From positions 230,727 to 294,726 of the forward strand of contig NZ_BDCI01000015.1 in NCBI RefSeq assembly GCF_001613425.1: a DNA stretch of 64,000 bases, written 5' to 3'. Made by a program: the position numbers and the translations under genes. Origin of the DNA: Nocardia vulneris. GTDB taxonomy: Bacteria; Actinomycetota; Actinomycetes; Mycobacteriales; Mycobacteriaceae. How positions within the stretch are numbered: position 1 is the first letter of the stretch; every line of letters starts with the position of its first letter. Positions 45,101 to 53,499 of the stretch are shown in pieces. Under the pieces are notes generated by a model. The model was not told the origin of the DNA. It searched no databases and worked only from the letters and a program-made list of their open reading frames with translations.

Positions 45101-45959
45101 TCGCGCCGACGATGACCGAAGCGTCCTTCATCGCCGCGGCCAGCAGCGGGTATTGGATGACGTCGGTGAAGAAGTCGGAGCGGATCGCCATGACGGTGGT
45201 GACCTTGCGCCGCGCGTCCGGTGCGCTGATCCGGCGGAGTTCGTCGAGGAATGCGCGGCGGGCGTCCTCGGTGCACCGGGTGAACAGCTCCTCGCCCTGG
45301 TCGAGGAGCAACAGCACCTCGTCGTCCGGTCCGGTCCCGTCGAGCGCGGCGCGCAGCGCTTCGGCCGGACGCGCGCCCGGGGTGGTCAGGACCGGCGTCC
45401 TGGCCCCCGGGTCGGCCTGTAGACCCGCGGCCAGCAGAGACGATTTGCCTGCGCCCGAGACCCCGACCACCAGGACCAGCCTCGGCAGTTCGCCGTCGTC
45501 GGCTATCGCGGTGAGCGCGTCCACGACGGATTCACGAACGCTGTCGCGACCGAAATACAGGTCCGCGTCCTCGGGGCGATAGGGCGAGAGGCCGCGATAC
45601 GGCGGGTGATCGGGTTCCCGAACCACCGGCGCGGCCCGGTTCTGGTCGGCTTTCGCCGCCTGCCAGGCCGCGCGCCAGTGCGCCGGATCGAGCAGGGTGC
45701 GGTCCAGATCAGCCGGCTGCGTGCGTTTCTTCGCGTCGCCGATCAGCACGGCGAGGCTCGGCTGCACCGTCTCGAAGGTGGCGGGCAGCCGGGCGCCGCG
45801 ACGCCAGTCGCTGATTCGCTGGACGGTGACCGGGCTGGTGCCGGGCGCGAGGCGCAGGTTCGCGCGGCGCACCACCGACTTGACCGGTGGCGCACCGGCG
45901 AGCTCGAACAGCGCGGTCAATCGTTCGGCGAAGTGCCGGCGCGCACCCGCTGCCTCCAC
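42153..45959 (-). CDS. Giant HTH - nSTAND1 NTPase - WD40 propeller protein
   Basis: About 1268 residues. GTG 45959 is chosen because AGGAGG is 4 bases upstream; open sequence extends to 46094. Residues 8-75 form an XRE-like helix-turn-helix (ISDWRRGARLPATF). The nSTAND1 NTPase follows: YRGLSPYRPEDADLYFGRD, Walker A GVSGAGKSS (166-174) and Walker B LLLLDQGEELF (216-226). A single membrane segment spans about 532-553. From about 615 to the end there are some 14 WD40 units, enough for two seven-bladed propellers. STAND proteins oligomerise on ligand binding by the propeller; roles include signalling and defence. No effector gene is adjacent. Confidence 0.88.
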   Translation of the reverse strand: MEAAGARRHFAERLTALFELAGAPPVKSVVRRANLRLAPGTSPVTVQRISDWRRGARLPATFETVQPSLAVLIGDAKKRTQPADLDRTLLDPAHWRAAWQAAKADQNRAAPVVREPDHPPYRGLSPYRPEDADLYFGRDSVRESVVDALTAIADDGELPRLVLVVGVSGAGKSSLLAAGLQADPGARTPVLTTPGARPAEALRAALDGTGPDDEVLLLLDQGEELFTRCTEDARRAFLDELRRISAPDARRKVTTVMAIRSDFFTDVIQYPLLAAAMKDASVIVGAMTEAELREVIVRPALACGVKVEPALVDVVLHDLDTATSGDGKAALLPLLSHVLDATWARRRGRTLTLEAYREAGEMAGSVAATAERAWSELSAEEQVAARAVLLTLIIIGPRSVTRDRLPQQRVVEEAVDPRLAERVIAHLVDARIVLVHDGEVELLHDAVPRVWPRMAEWVDAEKEFGPARHRIEDDARTWLDQGSPDTLLYDAERLETVDVVTGNGGSINRTAQEFVARSRRQVAAASARRKFLRTAAVLLVVVALLAATVAISQYRVVAHERTDAAVAALIHESQRIASFDPTESARMALAAYRIRPDNPDTQARLLSTQAYPVIRASAQRHAGKINGLAYFADRRLIASAGDDTQVRLWTVGDDDQAVAFGDGLGGHERAVAAVAFGPDGGLLVSVGYDRAVRLWDVRDPARVRALGTLDLGTPALSVVFAAQGRAIVVAGENGELSLVDVTDPAAPILRERLPAHTDAIRTLAADAGGSLLASGSDDGTVRLWDIADPTRLGPLGAPLLPANSAVHALAIGPGGLLAVGATNGAVRMWSLADRTAPREFGVPQTMHTASVDALLFGPLGLLASGAADGTVLLWQLTATGFVPIGRPIGGNRGAISGLGVTASVRLISAGGDGRIHLWTRPPADIPVTTEAPFTSVELDAAGSRLVTAGEDGRFQVWLVGPDQVVPAADVQGAPALGHGVRVDMRADGAGLAVADADGGAVQLWSSADPARPMPVGAPLRTRTRYFTGAQYTPDGKILVTGDDDYSIRLWSVGDPAAPRPLGTATSQSRRSFRSLAVSRDGTLVATGSGDAAIYLWDIRDRDRPVLRTTLTGHEGPVTTLAFANDARHLFSAADDGTIRSWDLSRPSESAQIAAVHTASVSDLSLDHTGRRLATAGADQSVRLWDVSDPARPRALGRSISSDIGARWFVRFDRADDKRLFGVANLASERWVTDPAVVADQLCRTIPVAPEPLDSGGSTVSYSDIDLCR

Positions 45960-46348
45960 GCACCCTCCTGAATCGTTCGGCGGTACCGCGTCGGACCCTT
46001 CCGGCGACCGGACGAGCCCGAACGTAGCAGCCGTTTCGCGTGGCAGCGCGAATTTCGCGCACCTGTCCGGCATGGCTCCCCATTGTCCGCGCACACCCCC
46101 GTCCGGCCCGCGCCGATCCGGCGACGGCGGCCCGCGTAGCTCGCTGCCAACCGGAAGCGTTGCCGGAATGTCAACCCGCGCTTGGTAACAACCGGATCAA
46201 GTTAATCCGCTCGGGATAACCGGCGAGGGTAGCTGACCTGCGTCTTCTCAAAAATAGCTGAATGTTTGCTTGAGGTCGGTCGTGCTTCGGGACAGGATCG
46301 GTTCCGCCGTCCGGCGAAGCGTCGGCCGTACCGAAGGAGTCGTCCGGA
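45960..46348. other. Divergent 389-bp regulatory region with a 15-bp palindrome
   Basis: The region lies between the leftward STAND gene and the rightward AraC-type gene. No gene is supported here. GCGCGAA (46046-46052), T, TTCGCGC (46054-46060) is a perfect dyad 87 bp before the STAND start. GGAT...ATCC and repeated ACCGG sequences lie between 46150 and 46230, where GC drops and a promoter is likely. The ribosome-binding site AAGGAG (46334-46339) precedes the AraC-type gene. Confidence 0.5.
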
Positions 46349-47380
46349 ATGGACAGGTTCGATCCCCAGTTCAGCGCGGCCGATATCGCGCCGAACGCAC
46401 TCGTCCGGCTGTGCGCGTACGCCGCCGAGCGGCAAGTCGACGCCGAACCGTGGTTCCTGGGCACGGGGGTGTTGCCGAGCCGGCTGGACGCCCCGGAGAC
46501 ACGCGTGTCCTATCGGCAGGCGATCACGATCATCCGGCGCGCGGTGCGGGCTATGCCGGACGGACCGCACGGGCTCGCGATCGGCGCTCGCAATCCGATC
46601 GTGGGTTTCGGCATCCTCGGCTTCGCGATGCGGTCCTGCCGGACCGTCGCCGACGCGGCGCAGCTGGCGCACGACATGCACCGACTGGCCGGCTGCCTGA
46701 CCGATTTCGAGGTCGAGCGCCGCGGCGCGACGGCCGCCGTGCGCGTCGTGCAGCGCGTGCCCGACCCGGAAGTGCTGCGCTTTCTCACCGAGCAGGCGAT
46801 GGCGGCGGCGTGCGCGTTCGGCCGGTCGCTGCTGCACCAGGACTTCGAGAGCAGCATGATCCGGTTGGCCTATCCCGAACCCCGGTATGCCGCGGACTAC
46901 CCCCGGTTCTTCCGCTGCCCGGTCGAATTCGACTGCGCTGTCAGCGAGATCGTGTTCCCGGCGGAGTTGTTCGCGCGCCCCATCCCGACCTACAGCGAAG
47001 CCAACCTGGCCTTCGCGATCGACGCGTGCCGGCGCGCGGAAGGCGTCGAGCAGGGGCGGCACGACATCGTCGCCTCGGTCGAATCCATGCTGGGCCGCAA
47101 CCTGCGCAGCGCGATGTCGATGGCGGAGGTGTCGGCGCGGCTGCTGGTCACCGAGCGCACCCTGCGCAGGCGGCTGCAAGACGCGGGCGAGAAGTTCAGC
47201 GATATCCGCGACCGCGTCCGGCAGCGGCGCGCGCGATATCTGATCGAGGAGACCGGGATGACCATCGCGCAGATCGCAACCGAGACGGGCTACAGCGATG
47301 CCCGCGAATTCCGCCGGGCGTATGTGCGCTGGAACGGTGAGCCGCCGAGCCGGACGCGCCGATCGGCCGGTGCCGCGTAG
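46349..47380 (+). CDS. AraC-family regulator with Arabinose_bd-type N-terminal domain
   Basis: A 343-residue protein from ATG 46349. The N-terminal 240 residues match the OruR/AraC-like domain found in regulators such as those of fatty-acid and amino-acid catabolism (SYRQAITIIRRAVRAMPDGPHGLAIGAR; GILGFAMRSCRTVADAA). The C-terminal double helix-turn-helix begins SMAEVSARLLVTERTLRRRLQDAGEKFSDIRD and ends IAQIATETGYSDAREFRRAYVRWNG. A likely ligand or target is not apparent. It is divergent from the STAND gene. Confidence 0.9.
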   Translation: MDRFDPQFSAADIAPNALVRLCAYAAERQVDAEPWFLGTGVLPSRLDAPETRVSYRQAITIIRRAVRAMPDGPHGLAIGARNPIVGFGILGFAMRSCRTVADAAQLAHDMHRLAGCLTDFEVERRGATAAVRVVQRVPDPEVLRFLTEQAMAAACAFGRSLLHQDFESSMIRLAYPEPRYAADYPRFFRCPVEFDCAVSEIVFPAELFARPIPTYSEANLAFAIDACRRAEGVEQGRHDIVASVESMLGRNLRSAMSMAEVSARLLVTERTLRRRLQDAGEKFSDIRDRVRQRRARYLIEETGMTIAQIATETGYSDAREFRRAYVRWNGEPPSRTRRSAGAA

Positions 47381-48112
47381 TCAGCGCGCGGCGGCGACGG
47401 CGGCGTCGATGCCCGCCGGGGTCAGATTGCCGACCTCGAGGGTGCCGATGCGCACGGTCGGGGCGTGAGTCACCTTCTCCGCGAGCGCTTTCCGGGTCTG
47501 GGCTGCGACGAACGCGGCGTAGCGCCGGGTCGTGACGCAGTCGCTCAGTGCCGGCGTCGCGGCGATCCCCGCCCGGGTGGCGAGGTCGAGCAATTCCTGG
47601 TCGCTCGGGCCCGGCGAATTCTCGGCCGGGATCCGATCCAGCACGGCCCGGCGCCAATCGAGCCATCTGGCTTTGTCGGCCTCCGCGACGCAGACGCTCG
47701 CGTTGGCCGCGCGGGTCGAGTAATCGGTGGTGGAACTGCGGTCGCGGATCGCGATCATCCGGTAGTCGACGGCGATCGTGCCGCGGTCGATCAGCGCGGT
47801 GAGGCGCGGACCCGAGACCGATTCCACGGTGCGGCACAGCGCGCACTGCGCATCCTCGGTCACGGTGAGCACGACCGGGGCGTTCGGGCTGCCGATCCGG
47901 ATCGTCCTGTCCGTGGTCAGCATCGCCGGACCGGCGACCGCGGCTGCCGCGGCGGCCGCCGCGCGGTCGCGCGCTCGCACCTGGCCGACCAGCCCGACGA
48001 CGACGAGCGAGATCAGCAGTAGCAGCAGGGCGGTCGCGGATAGGCGGCCGACCGTGCCGAGTTCCTGCATCCGGCCGGGTCGAAGGAAATCGTGCTTGCG
48101 GGATGTGCGCAT
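47381..48112 (-). CDS. Membrane-anchored DsbA-like thioredoxin-fold protein
   Basis: A 243-residue protein from ATG 48112. A membrane anchor at about residues 26-45 precedes a thioredoxin fold of the Thioredoxin_4 type: IRIGSPNAPVVLTVTEDAQCALC with active-site C90-A-L-C93, then a helical insert and THAPTVRIGTLEVGN bearing the cis-proline before strand 3. A CALC centre is unusual against the typical CPxC, lacking the proline. It likely makes or breaks disulfides in exported proteins, and it is divergent from a cluster of exported proteins. Confidence 0.85.
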   Translation of the reverse strand: MRTSRKHDFLRPGRMQELGTVGRLSATALLLLLISLVVVGLVGQVRARDRAAAAAAAAVAGPAMLTTDRTIRIGSPNAPVVLTVTEDAQCALCRTVESVSGPRLTALIDRGTIAVDYRMIAIRDRSSTTDYSTRAANASVCVAEADKARWLDWRRAVLDRIPAENSPGPSDQELLDLATRAGIAATPALSDCVTTRRYAAFVAAQTRKALAEKVTHAPTVRIGTLEVGNLTPAGIDAAVAAAR

Positions 48113-48341
48113 GAGGGTCTCCGAATTCCGGCGCTACGGCCGTAATGCCTCGAGGTGAATTCGCAAACTAGCAATTGGCAGGCAATTACGCAAAAGGTCC
48201 TATGAATTGCGTTTGCCGTCTACGTTTTCCGTATCTATGACGGGGTATTCAATGCCCCTCTAGGGGGTTTGGTCGGACATTGATTCCGGGGGGCAGCGAA
48301 GTCTATTGACCTTCCTCTGTCGCCGAATGGACCCTCTCCCT
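48113..48341. other. A/T-richer divergent promoter region of the hydrophobic-protein cluster
   Basis: Between the leftward DsbA-like gene and the rightward cluster, GC falls well below the surroundings. Small dyads are present, for example GCAATT...AATTGC and CCCCT-CT-AGGGG near 48257-48268. Promoters for both directions are expected, but no -10/-35 pair is convincing. Confidence 0.4.
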
Positions 48342-48698
48342 ATGAGCAAATCTCTAGTTAATCTATTGTCGGTGGAGCGGACGGTGCCGTCGAGCACCGC
48401 GGGTCGCCGTCTCGGCGCTGCTCTCGGCGGGCTGCTGCTCGTCCTCGCCGCCACCACCTTCGGTCTCGGCGCCGCAACGGTGCGCGCCGAACCGCTCCCC
48501 GCGGGATGCCGGGCGGATTATTCGACGCCGCGACAGCTGACGGTCGAATGCGACCCCGGCGCCGGGGTCGGCGAACACGCCTACATCCGATGCACCGACA
48601 CCCTCGGCATCAAGCACACCCATATCGGCACGCCGATCGGCGAACAGGGCGGCCGATCCACCGCCGTGTGCGGGCCGGACGAGGTCGGCAACACCTGA
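48342..48698 (+). CDS. Small exported protein, first gene of the cluster
   Basis: A 118-residue protein from ATG 48342. A long n-region (MSKSLVNLLSVERTVPSSTAGRR) leads to a hydrophobic core and a likely cleavage site after ATVRA. The mature part has about 70 residues with four cysteines (GCRADY, VECDPG, IRCTDT, VCGPDE) that could form two disulfides. I do not recognise a family. It lies 39 bp before the giant hydrophobic-protein gene and is probably cotranscribed. Confidence 0.7.
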   Translation: MSKSLVNLLSVERTVPSSTAGRRLGAALGGLLLVLAATTFGLGAATVRAEPLPAGCRADYSTPRQLTVECDPGAGVGEHAYIRCTDTLGIKHTHIGTPIGEQGGRSTAVCGPDEVGNT

Positions 48699-48737
48699 TC
48701 CGGGTGGGTCGAGCAGGCATTCAGTCAGAGCAGTGAG

Positions 48738-51700
48738 TTGAACGAAGCGAGAGGCGCAACCGTCGTGCAGTACATCGAAGGCTCCCGCCCCGGCGAACGC
48801 GGGCGGGCAACGAAAGCGTCCGGCAGGCACCGCCGGAAAGTCAAGCAGAACCGGCGCGGGCTCTACGCCGCCGCCGCGTTCGCCGGAGTCGCGACCGCCA
48901 CCCTCGCGGCCGGTCCCGCCGGCGCCGCCCCGGCCCCCGACGTGACCCCGATCGACGCGGGAAATGCTCCGGCACAACTGGGTTCGGCCGTCGGTGCGCT
49001 GCTCGACCCCGGCGCCAAAGCCGGGCTGGGTGAGGTCATCGACACGGTGACCGCCGCGGTGCCGAACGCACCGTGGGCGGATCCGATCACATCGTTCGAA
49101 AGCGGTGTCCGCGCGACACTGCCGCCAACGGGTGCGGTGACGCCGGACCCCGGCACGGTGCTGCCCGCCCCGACACCGGCCGCGGGCGTCGCCACCGGCG
49201 GCAACACCGGTCGCGCGCCCTCGGGCGTCGAGGAACTGGCCGAAACCGTCACGAAGATCGCCGGCTCCGGCCTCGAGCTGCGCGAGATCGGGGATTGGGC
49301 CGCAAAGACTTCCGGCGGTCCGCTGCAGCAGCCGGTACAGGATCTGCTCGCGTTCGTGCAGGACGCCACCGAGATGGCCGGCACCCGGCGCACGGACCCC
49401 GGCGCCAATGCGATCGACACCCTGCTCAATCAGGCGCGCGAAATCTTCGACTTCCCGCGCGACGGCGCCGACCCGGCCAAGGCACTGCGTGAGTTGATCG
49501 AGCCCGTCGTCGCCGACGGCGCCGGAGCCGACTGGGCCCCGGTCCTCGGTCAGATCGCCCCCGCCCTCCAGGATGTCGCGGCGGGCAAGGATATCCAGGC
49601 CGTGCTCACCGAGCGACTGACGCCGCTGTTGCAGTCGGGCCCCTTGGCCGATGCCGTGCGACCGGTCATCCTGCAGTTCGCGCCCGCCTTGCGCGAAGTG
49701 GCGCCCACCCTCATGGCCGTCTCCGACGGGTCGCTGCCGGCGACCGCGCTGATCGGTGCGCTGGAACAAGTGGTGCGCTCGGGCACGCTCGCCGAATCCC
49801 TCGCGCCGTTCGCCGGGGTGATCACCCCGGTACTCAACGCGATCGCCGATCCGAGTTCGGCATTCGCGCCCCTGCGCGACTCCGTACTGCAAGCGGTCCG
49901 CGCACTGTTGCCCTCGGCGACCCGGCAGGTTTTCTTGCCGCTGTCGCTGCCGTTGGCGGCCCTGGCCGCACCGATACTGATCGCGGTGCTCGCCGTGCCG
50001 GTCATTGCGGCGGTGGTGCTCGGCGCCGCGGCCGTCGCCGTTCTCGGTGCGGTCGTCGTGGCCGGTGTCATCGGTGCGGCGCTGCTGCTCGGCGCGCTGG
50101 CGCTCGGCGCGGTAGTGGTTGCGGCCCTGGCGATTCCGGTGCTGATCGTGCTCGCGGTCATCGCGATCCCGGTGCTGCTGGTGATCGTGCCACTCGGGTT
50201 CCTCGCGTTCCAGCTGCTGGCCCCGGTCATCCTGGCCGGACTGCTGGTCACCATCGCGGCGGTGGTGCTCACCACCATCGCCGTCGCCGCCGGGGCGCTG
50301 ATCGTCGGCGGGCTGTTCACCGCCATCGGCTTCCTGGTGCTGACCGCCGCGGCGGTGCTGTTCACCGGCCTGGTGCCGGTGCTCGGACTGCTCGCCGGGC
50401 CGCTGCTGTTCGGCGGTGCGCTCGTGTTCCTGGTGCTGGCAACGCTTTTCACCGCCGCGCTGGTCTTCGGTGCGCTCATCGTCGGCGGCCTGATCGCGGG
50501 CGGGCTGATGCTGCTCACCGGCCTGCTGTCGTTGCTGACGCCGTTCGGCCTGATCGCGCTGCCGATCCTGTTCGCGCTCGCGATCGTGGGCGGCGGCCTG
50601 CTCGTCGCGGCCGCGGTCATCGGGGTCGGCGTGCTCGGCATGCTGTTCCTCGCGGGCTTGGTGATCCTCGGCGTGGCCGCGGGCCTCACCGTGACGTGGC
50701 TGATGTTCCTGAGCCTGGTCACCGCCACGTTGATGGCCGCGGGCGCGGTCATCATGTGGGTCGCGCTCGCCGTGGCCGCGGTCGTGCTCGGCATCGGCGG
50801 GCTGATCGCCGCGGCCGGCGGACTGGTCTTCGGCACCATCGCGGCGGCCGCGCTGACGCTCGGACTGCCGATCATCGGCCCGCTGCTGGCGCCGCTGTTC
50901 TTCCTGGCGCTGGTCGTGGCGCCGACGGTGCTCGGCCTCGGGATGATGCTCGGCGGGCTGCTGCTCGGCACCATGATCACCGCGTTCTGCTTCAGCGTCG
51001 TGCTGCTCGGCATCGCGGGCTTCGCGGTCGCGACGCTGCTCGCCTCGGTCATCCTGATGGTGGCGATGCCGTACGCGATTCCGCTGATCCTGTTGGCGGA
51101 CATCGTGTTCGCCGCGATCGTCGGCACCGGCCTGGCCGCGCTGGCCGCCGCAGGCATCTTCTTCACGCTGATCGGCTTCGGCCTGGTTCCCGGCCTCGGC
51201 GAGATCATGCTGGTCGCCTTCGCGGCCGCCGTCCTCGGGGCCGCGGGCGTCTTCCTCAGCGGATTCCTGCTGACGATCGTGGCGTTCGCCGGTTTCGTGC
51301 TCGGGGCGCTCTTCTTGATCGTTATCAACCCGCCGCTGGCTCTGCTCGGCGCACCCGTCATCTTCGGCGTGATGTTGCTCGGCCTGCTGGCCATGATCGG
51401 TACCACGGCGCTGGCAGGCAGCGTGGTGGTCGGCCTGATCGCCGCGGCATTGATCGCGATCGGCGCGGTCTGGGCCGTCATGACGATCGGCATGGTCGCC
51501 ACCATGCTGATCGTCTCGGCACTGTTCCCGCCGCTGTGGCTGATCACCGTGCCGCTCGCGATCGCCGCGCTGGCGTTCATGGCCGTGGCGATCACCGCGT
51601 CGGTGGGCCTGGGACTGCTGCTGCTCGGCGCGGTCTTCCTCGCGGGCAACGTGCTCGCCGCCGCGCTGGCCGTCGTCGCCGTGGTGGCGACCGGCATCGT

Positions 51701-53468
51701 CGCGATCGCCGGTGTGGTGCTGGCGGCCGTGCTGTCGATCCCGTTCCTGATCGTCGGGCCGTTCGCGCCGATCCTGTCGACCGCGCTGATGCCGTTCCTC
51801 GCGGTGGCCGTGCTCGCGCTCGCCGCGCCGTTCCTCGCGGTGCTGCTCGCGGTCGCCGCGCTCGCCGTGGTGCTGCTCGGCGCGGCCGTGGTGCTGGTGC
51901 CGATCATCGCGGCGGTGCTCGCGGCCGGACTGATCCTGCTGGGCAAGGGAATCCTGTTGACCCTCACGCTCATCGGGCTGGCCCTGAGTTTCGCGACACC
52001 GCTGGCCCTATTGCTGCTCGCCCTGCCGGTACTGGCCTTGGCGGCGATCGGCCTGCTGGCCTTGCTCGCATTGCCGTTCCTGGCGCTGGCCGCGTTGGTC
52101 GGTATTCCGTTGGCGGCCTTGGGCGCACTGGCCTTGCTGGCGCTGCCGTTGCTGGCCTTGGCGGCGCTGATCGCATTGCCGTTGCTGGCGTTGGCCGCGT
52201 TGGTCGGTATTCCGTTGGCGATCTTGGGTGCGCTGACCTTGCTGGCGCTGCCCCTACTGGCGCTGGCGGCGCTGCTCGCGCTGCCGCTACTGGCCTTGGG
52301 CGCGTTGGCATTGCTGGCGATCGGCGGTTTGATCGGGTTGGCGATCGGCCTGACCATCGGTGGGCTGCTCGGTGCGGCGCTCGGCGCGCTGCTGGCAGTG
52401 CCACTGGCCGCCTTGGCGGGCCTGATCGGGCTCACCCTCGGTGCCCTCGGTGGCCTGCTGCTGGGTGGTTTGATCGGGTTGGCCCTGGGTGCGCTGCTGG
52501 CGCTGCCGCTCGCCGCGCTGGCCGGTCTGGCGGGTCTGGTGCTGGGCGGACTGCTCGGCTCGCTGCTGGGCGGGCCACTCGGTCTCGTGCTCGGTGGTCT
52601 CGCCGGACTGGTGCTCGGCGGGCTCGCCGGTTCGGCCCTGGGCGCGCTCGGTGGTCTGCTGCTCGGTGGTCTGCTCGGCCTGGGTCTCGCTGCGCTGCTC
52701 GGCATTCCGCTGGCGATCCTCGGCGGACTCGCCGCACTCGCACTGGGTGGGGCGATCGGCTTCGGGCTCGGACTGCTCGCGTCGGTGCCGGCCTTGCTCG
52801 CCCTGGGCGCGCTGGCGCTGCCCCTGCTCGCGCTCGCGGCACTGGTCGGCATTCCGCTGGCGATCTTGGGCGCGCTGACATTGCTGGCGTTGCCGGTGCT
52901 GGCGCTCGCCGCGTTGCCGTTGCTGGCTCTGGCGGCATTGGCGCTGCCCTTGTTCGCGCTGGCCGCTCTACTGGCACTGCCGTTGCTCGGCCTTGCCGCG
53001 CTGGCGTTGCCGCTGCTGGCGTTGGCGGCTGCGCTGTCGCTGCCGTTCCTCGCGCTGGGCGTTCCGCTGGTGGTGTTGCTGCTGCCGGTGCTGATCATCG
53101 CGGGCCTGCCCAACGGCGGACGGGGGACGCACTCGCACTGGATCGCGGCGGTGCGCGCGTTCCTCGATCGGAACACCCCGCGGGACAACGGCGGTGGCCT
53201 GGCTCCGGCCGGATCGCAGTTCCTGGACAACATCCCGGACGACCCGTACACCGCCGAGGTGATCTGGGGCCTGCAGCAGATGCTGGCACCCCGGCCGGCC
53301 CGGAACCAGGCCGGTGCGCCCGAGACCGCGCCGGTGCCCGCCGTCCCGGAGACCGTCGGTCCGCCTGCCACCCAGCCGATTCCGGCCATTCCCGCCGTCA
53401 GCGTCGACGCCGCGCAGGGCCTGGCCCGAGCGGGTGAGGCGCGCCGGACCGTCTCCCTCGCACTCTGA
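48738..53468 (+). CDS. Giant exported protein with ~1060-residue uncharged hydrophobic domain
   Basis: Up to 1576 residues from TTG 48738; GTG 48765 after AGAGG is an equally good start. Residues about 25-65 form a basic n-region and hydrophobic core ending AGAAPA, a secretion signal. Residues 66-390 are soluble and helical with Pro/Gly linkers. From about 397 to 1458 the chain is Ala/Leu/Gly/Val/Ile with only D788, E822 and K1070 charged. The later part repeats LALAALVGIPLAxLGAL-type units. A polar tail (1459-1576) contains many prolines. I recognise no family. It could be a protein with more than 40 membrane helices or an exported structural polymer. Synonymous codon variation argues that it is translated. 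Confidence 0.85.
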   Translation: MNEARGATVVQYIEGSRPGERGRATKASGRHRRKVKQNRRGLYAAAAFAGVATATLAAGPAGAAPAPDVTPIDAGNAPAQLGSAVGALLDPGAKAGLGEVIDTVTAAVPNAPWADPITSFESGVRATLPPTGAVTPDPGTVLPAPTPAAGVATGGNTGRAPSGVEELAETVTKIAGSGLELREIGDWAAKTSGGPLQQPVQDLLAFVQDATEMAGTRRTDPGANAIDTLLNQAREIFDFPRDGADPAKALRELIEPVVADGAGADWAPVLGQIAPALQDVAAGKDIQAVLTERLTPLLQSGPLADAVRPVILQFAPALREVAPTLMAVSDGSLPATALIGALEQVVRSGTLAESLAPFAGVITPVLNAIADPSSAFAPLRDSVLQAVRALLPSATRQVFLPLSLPLAALAAPILIAVLAVPVIAAVVLGAAAVAVLGAVVVAGVIGAALLLGALALGAVVVAALAIPVLIVLAVIAIPVLLVIVPLGFLAFQLLAPVILAGLLVTIAAVVLTTIAVAAGALIVGGLFTAIGFLVLTAAAVLFTGLVPVLGLLAGPLLFGGALVFLVLATLFTAALVFGALIVGGLIAGGLMLLTGLLSLLTPFGLIALPILFALAIVGGGLLVAAAVIGVGVLGMLFLAGLVILGVAAGLTVTWLMFLSLVTATLMAAGAVIMWVALAVAAVVLGIGGLIAAAGGLVFGTIAAAALTLGLPIIGPLLAPLFFLALVVAPTVLGLGMMLGGLLLGTMITAFCFSVVLLGIAGFAVATLLASVILMVAMPYAIPLILLADIVFAAIVGTGLAALAAAGIFFTLIGFGLVPGLGEIMLVAFAAAVLGAAGVFLSGFLLTIVAFAGFVLGALFLIVINPPLALLGAPVIFGVMLLGLLAMIGTTALAGSVVVGLIAAALIAIGAVWAVMTIGMVATMLIVSALFPPLWLITVPLAIAALAFMAVAITASVGLGLLLLGAVFLAGNVLAAALAVVAVVATGIVAIAGVVLAAVLSIPFLIVGPFAPILSTALMPFLAVAVLALAAPFLAVLLAVAALAVVLLGAAVVLVPIIAAVLAAGLILLGKGILLTLTLIGLALSFATPLALLLLALPVLALAAIGLLALLALPFLALAALVGIPLAALGALALLALPLLALAALIALPLLALAALVGIPLAILGALTLLALPLLALAALLALPLLALGALALLAIGGLIGLAIGLTIGGLLGAALGALLAVPLAALAGLIGLTLGALGGLLLGGLIGLALGALLALPLAALAGLAGLVLGGLLGSLLGGPLGLVLGGLAGLVLGGLAGSALGALGGLLLGGLLGLGLAALLGIPLAILGGLAALALGGAIGFGLGLLASVPALLALGALALPLLALAALVGIPLAILGALTLLALPVLALAALPLLALAALALPLFALAALLALPLLGLAALALPLLALAAALSLPFLALGVPLVVLLLPVLIIAGLPNGGRGTHSHWIAAVRAFLDRNTPRDNGGGLAPAGSQFLDNIPDDPYTAEVIWGLQQMLAPRPARNQAGAPETAPVPAVPETVGPPATQPIPAIPAVSVDAAQGLARAGEARRTVSLAL
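52081..52900 (+). repeat. Internal repeats in the hydrophobic domain
   Basis: The unit encoding AALVGIPLAxLGAL occurs at 52096 and 52201, exactly 105 bp (35 codons) apart, and again near 52843; a shorter LLGIPLAILG form is near 52700. DNA copies differ at many third positions, so the repeats are not very recent. Between them lie LGGL/LGALLGG-rich segments at 52430-52690. Confidence 0.8.
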
Positions 53469-53499
53469 CCCTCTCGAATCTCGTTGAAAGAAGGAAGAA

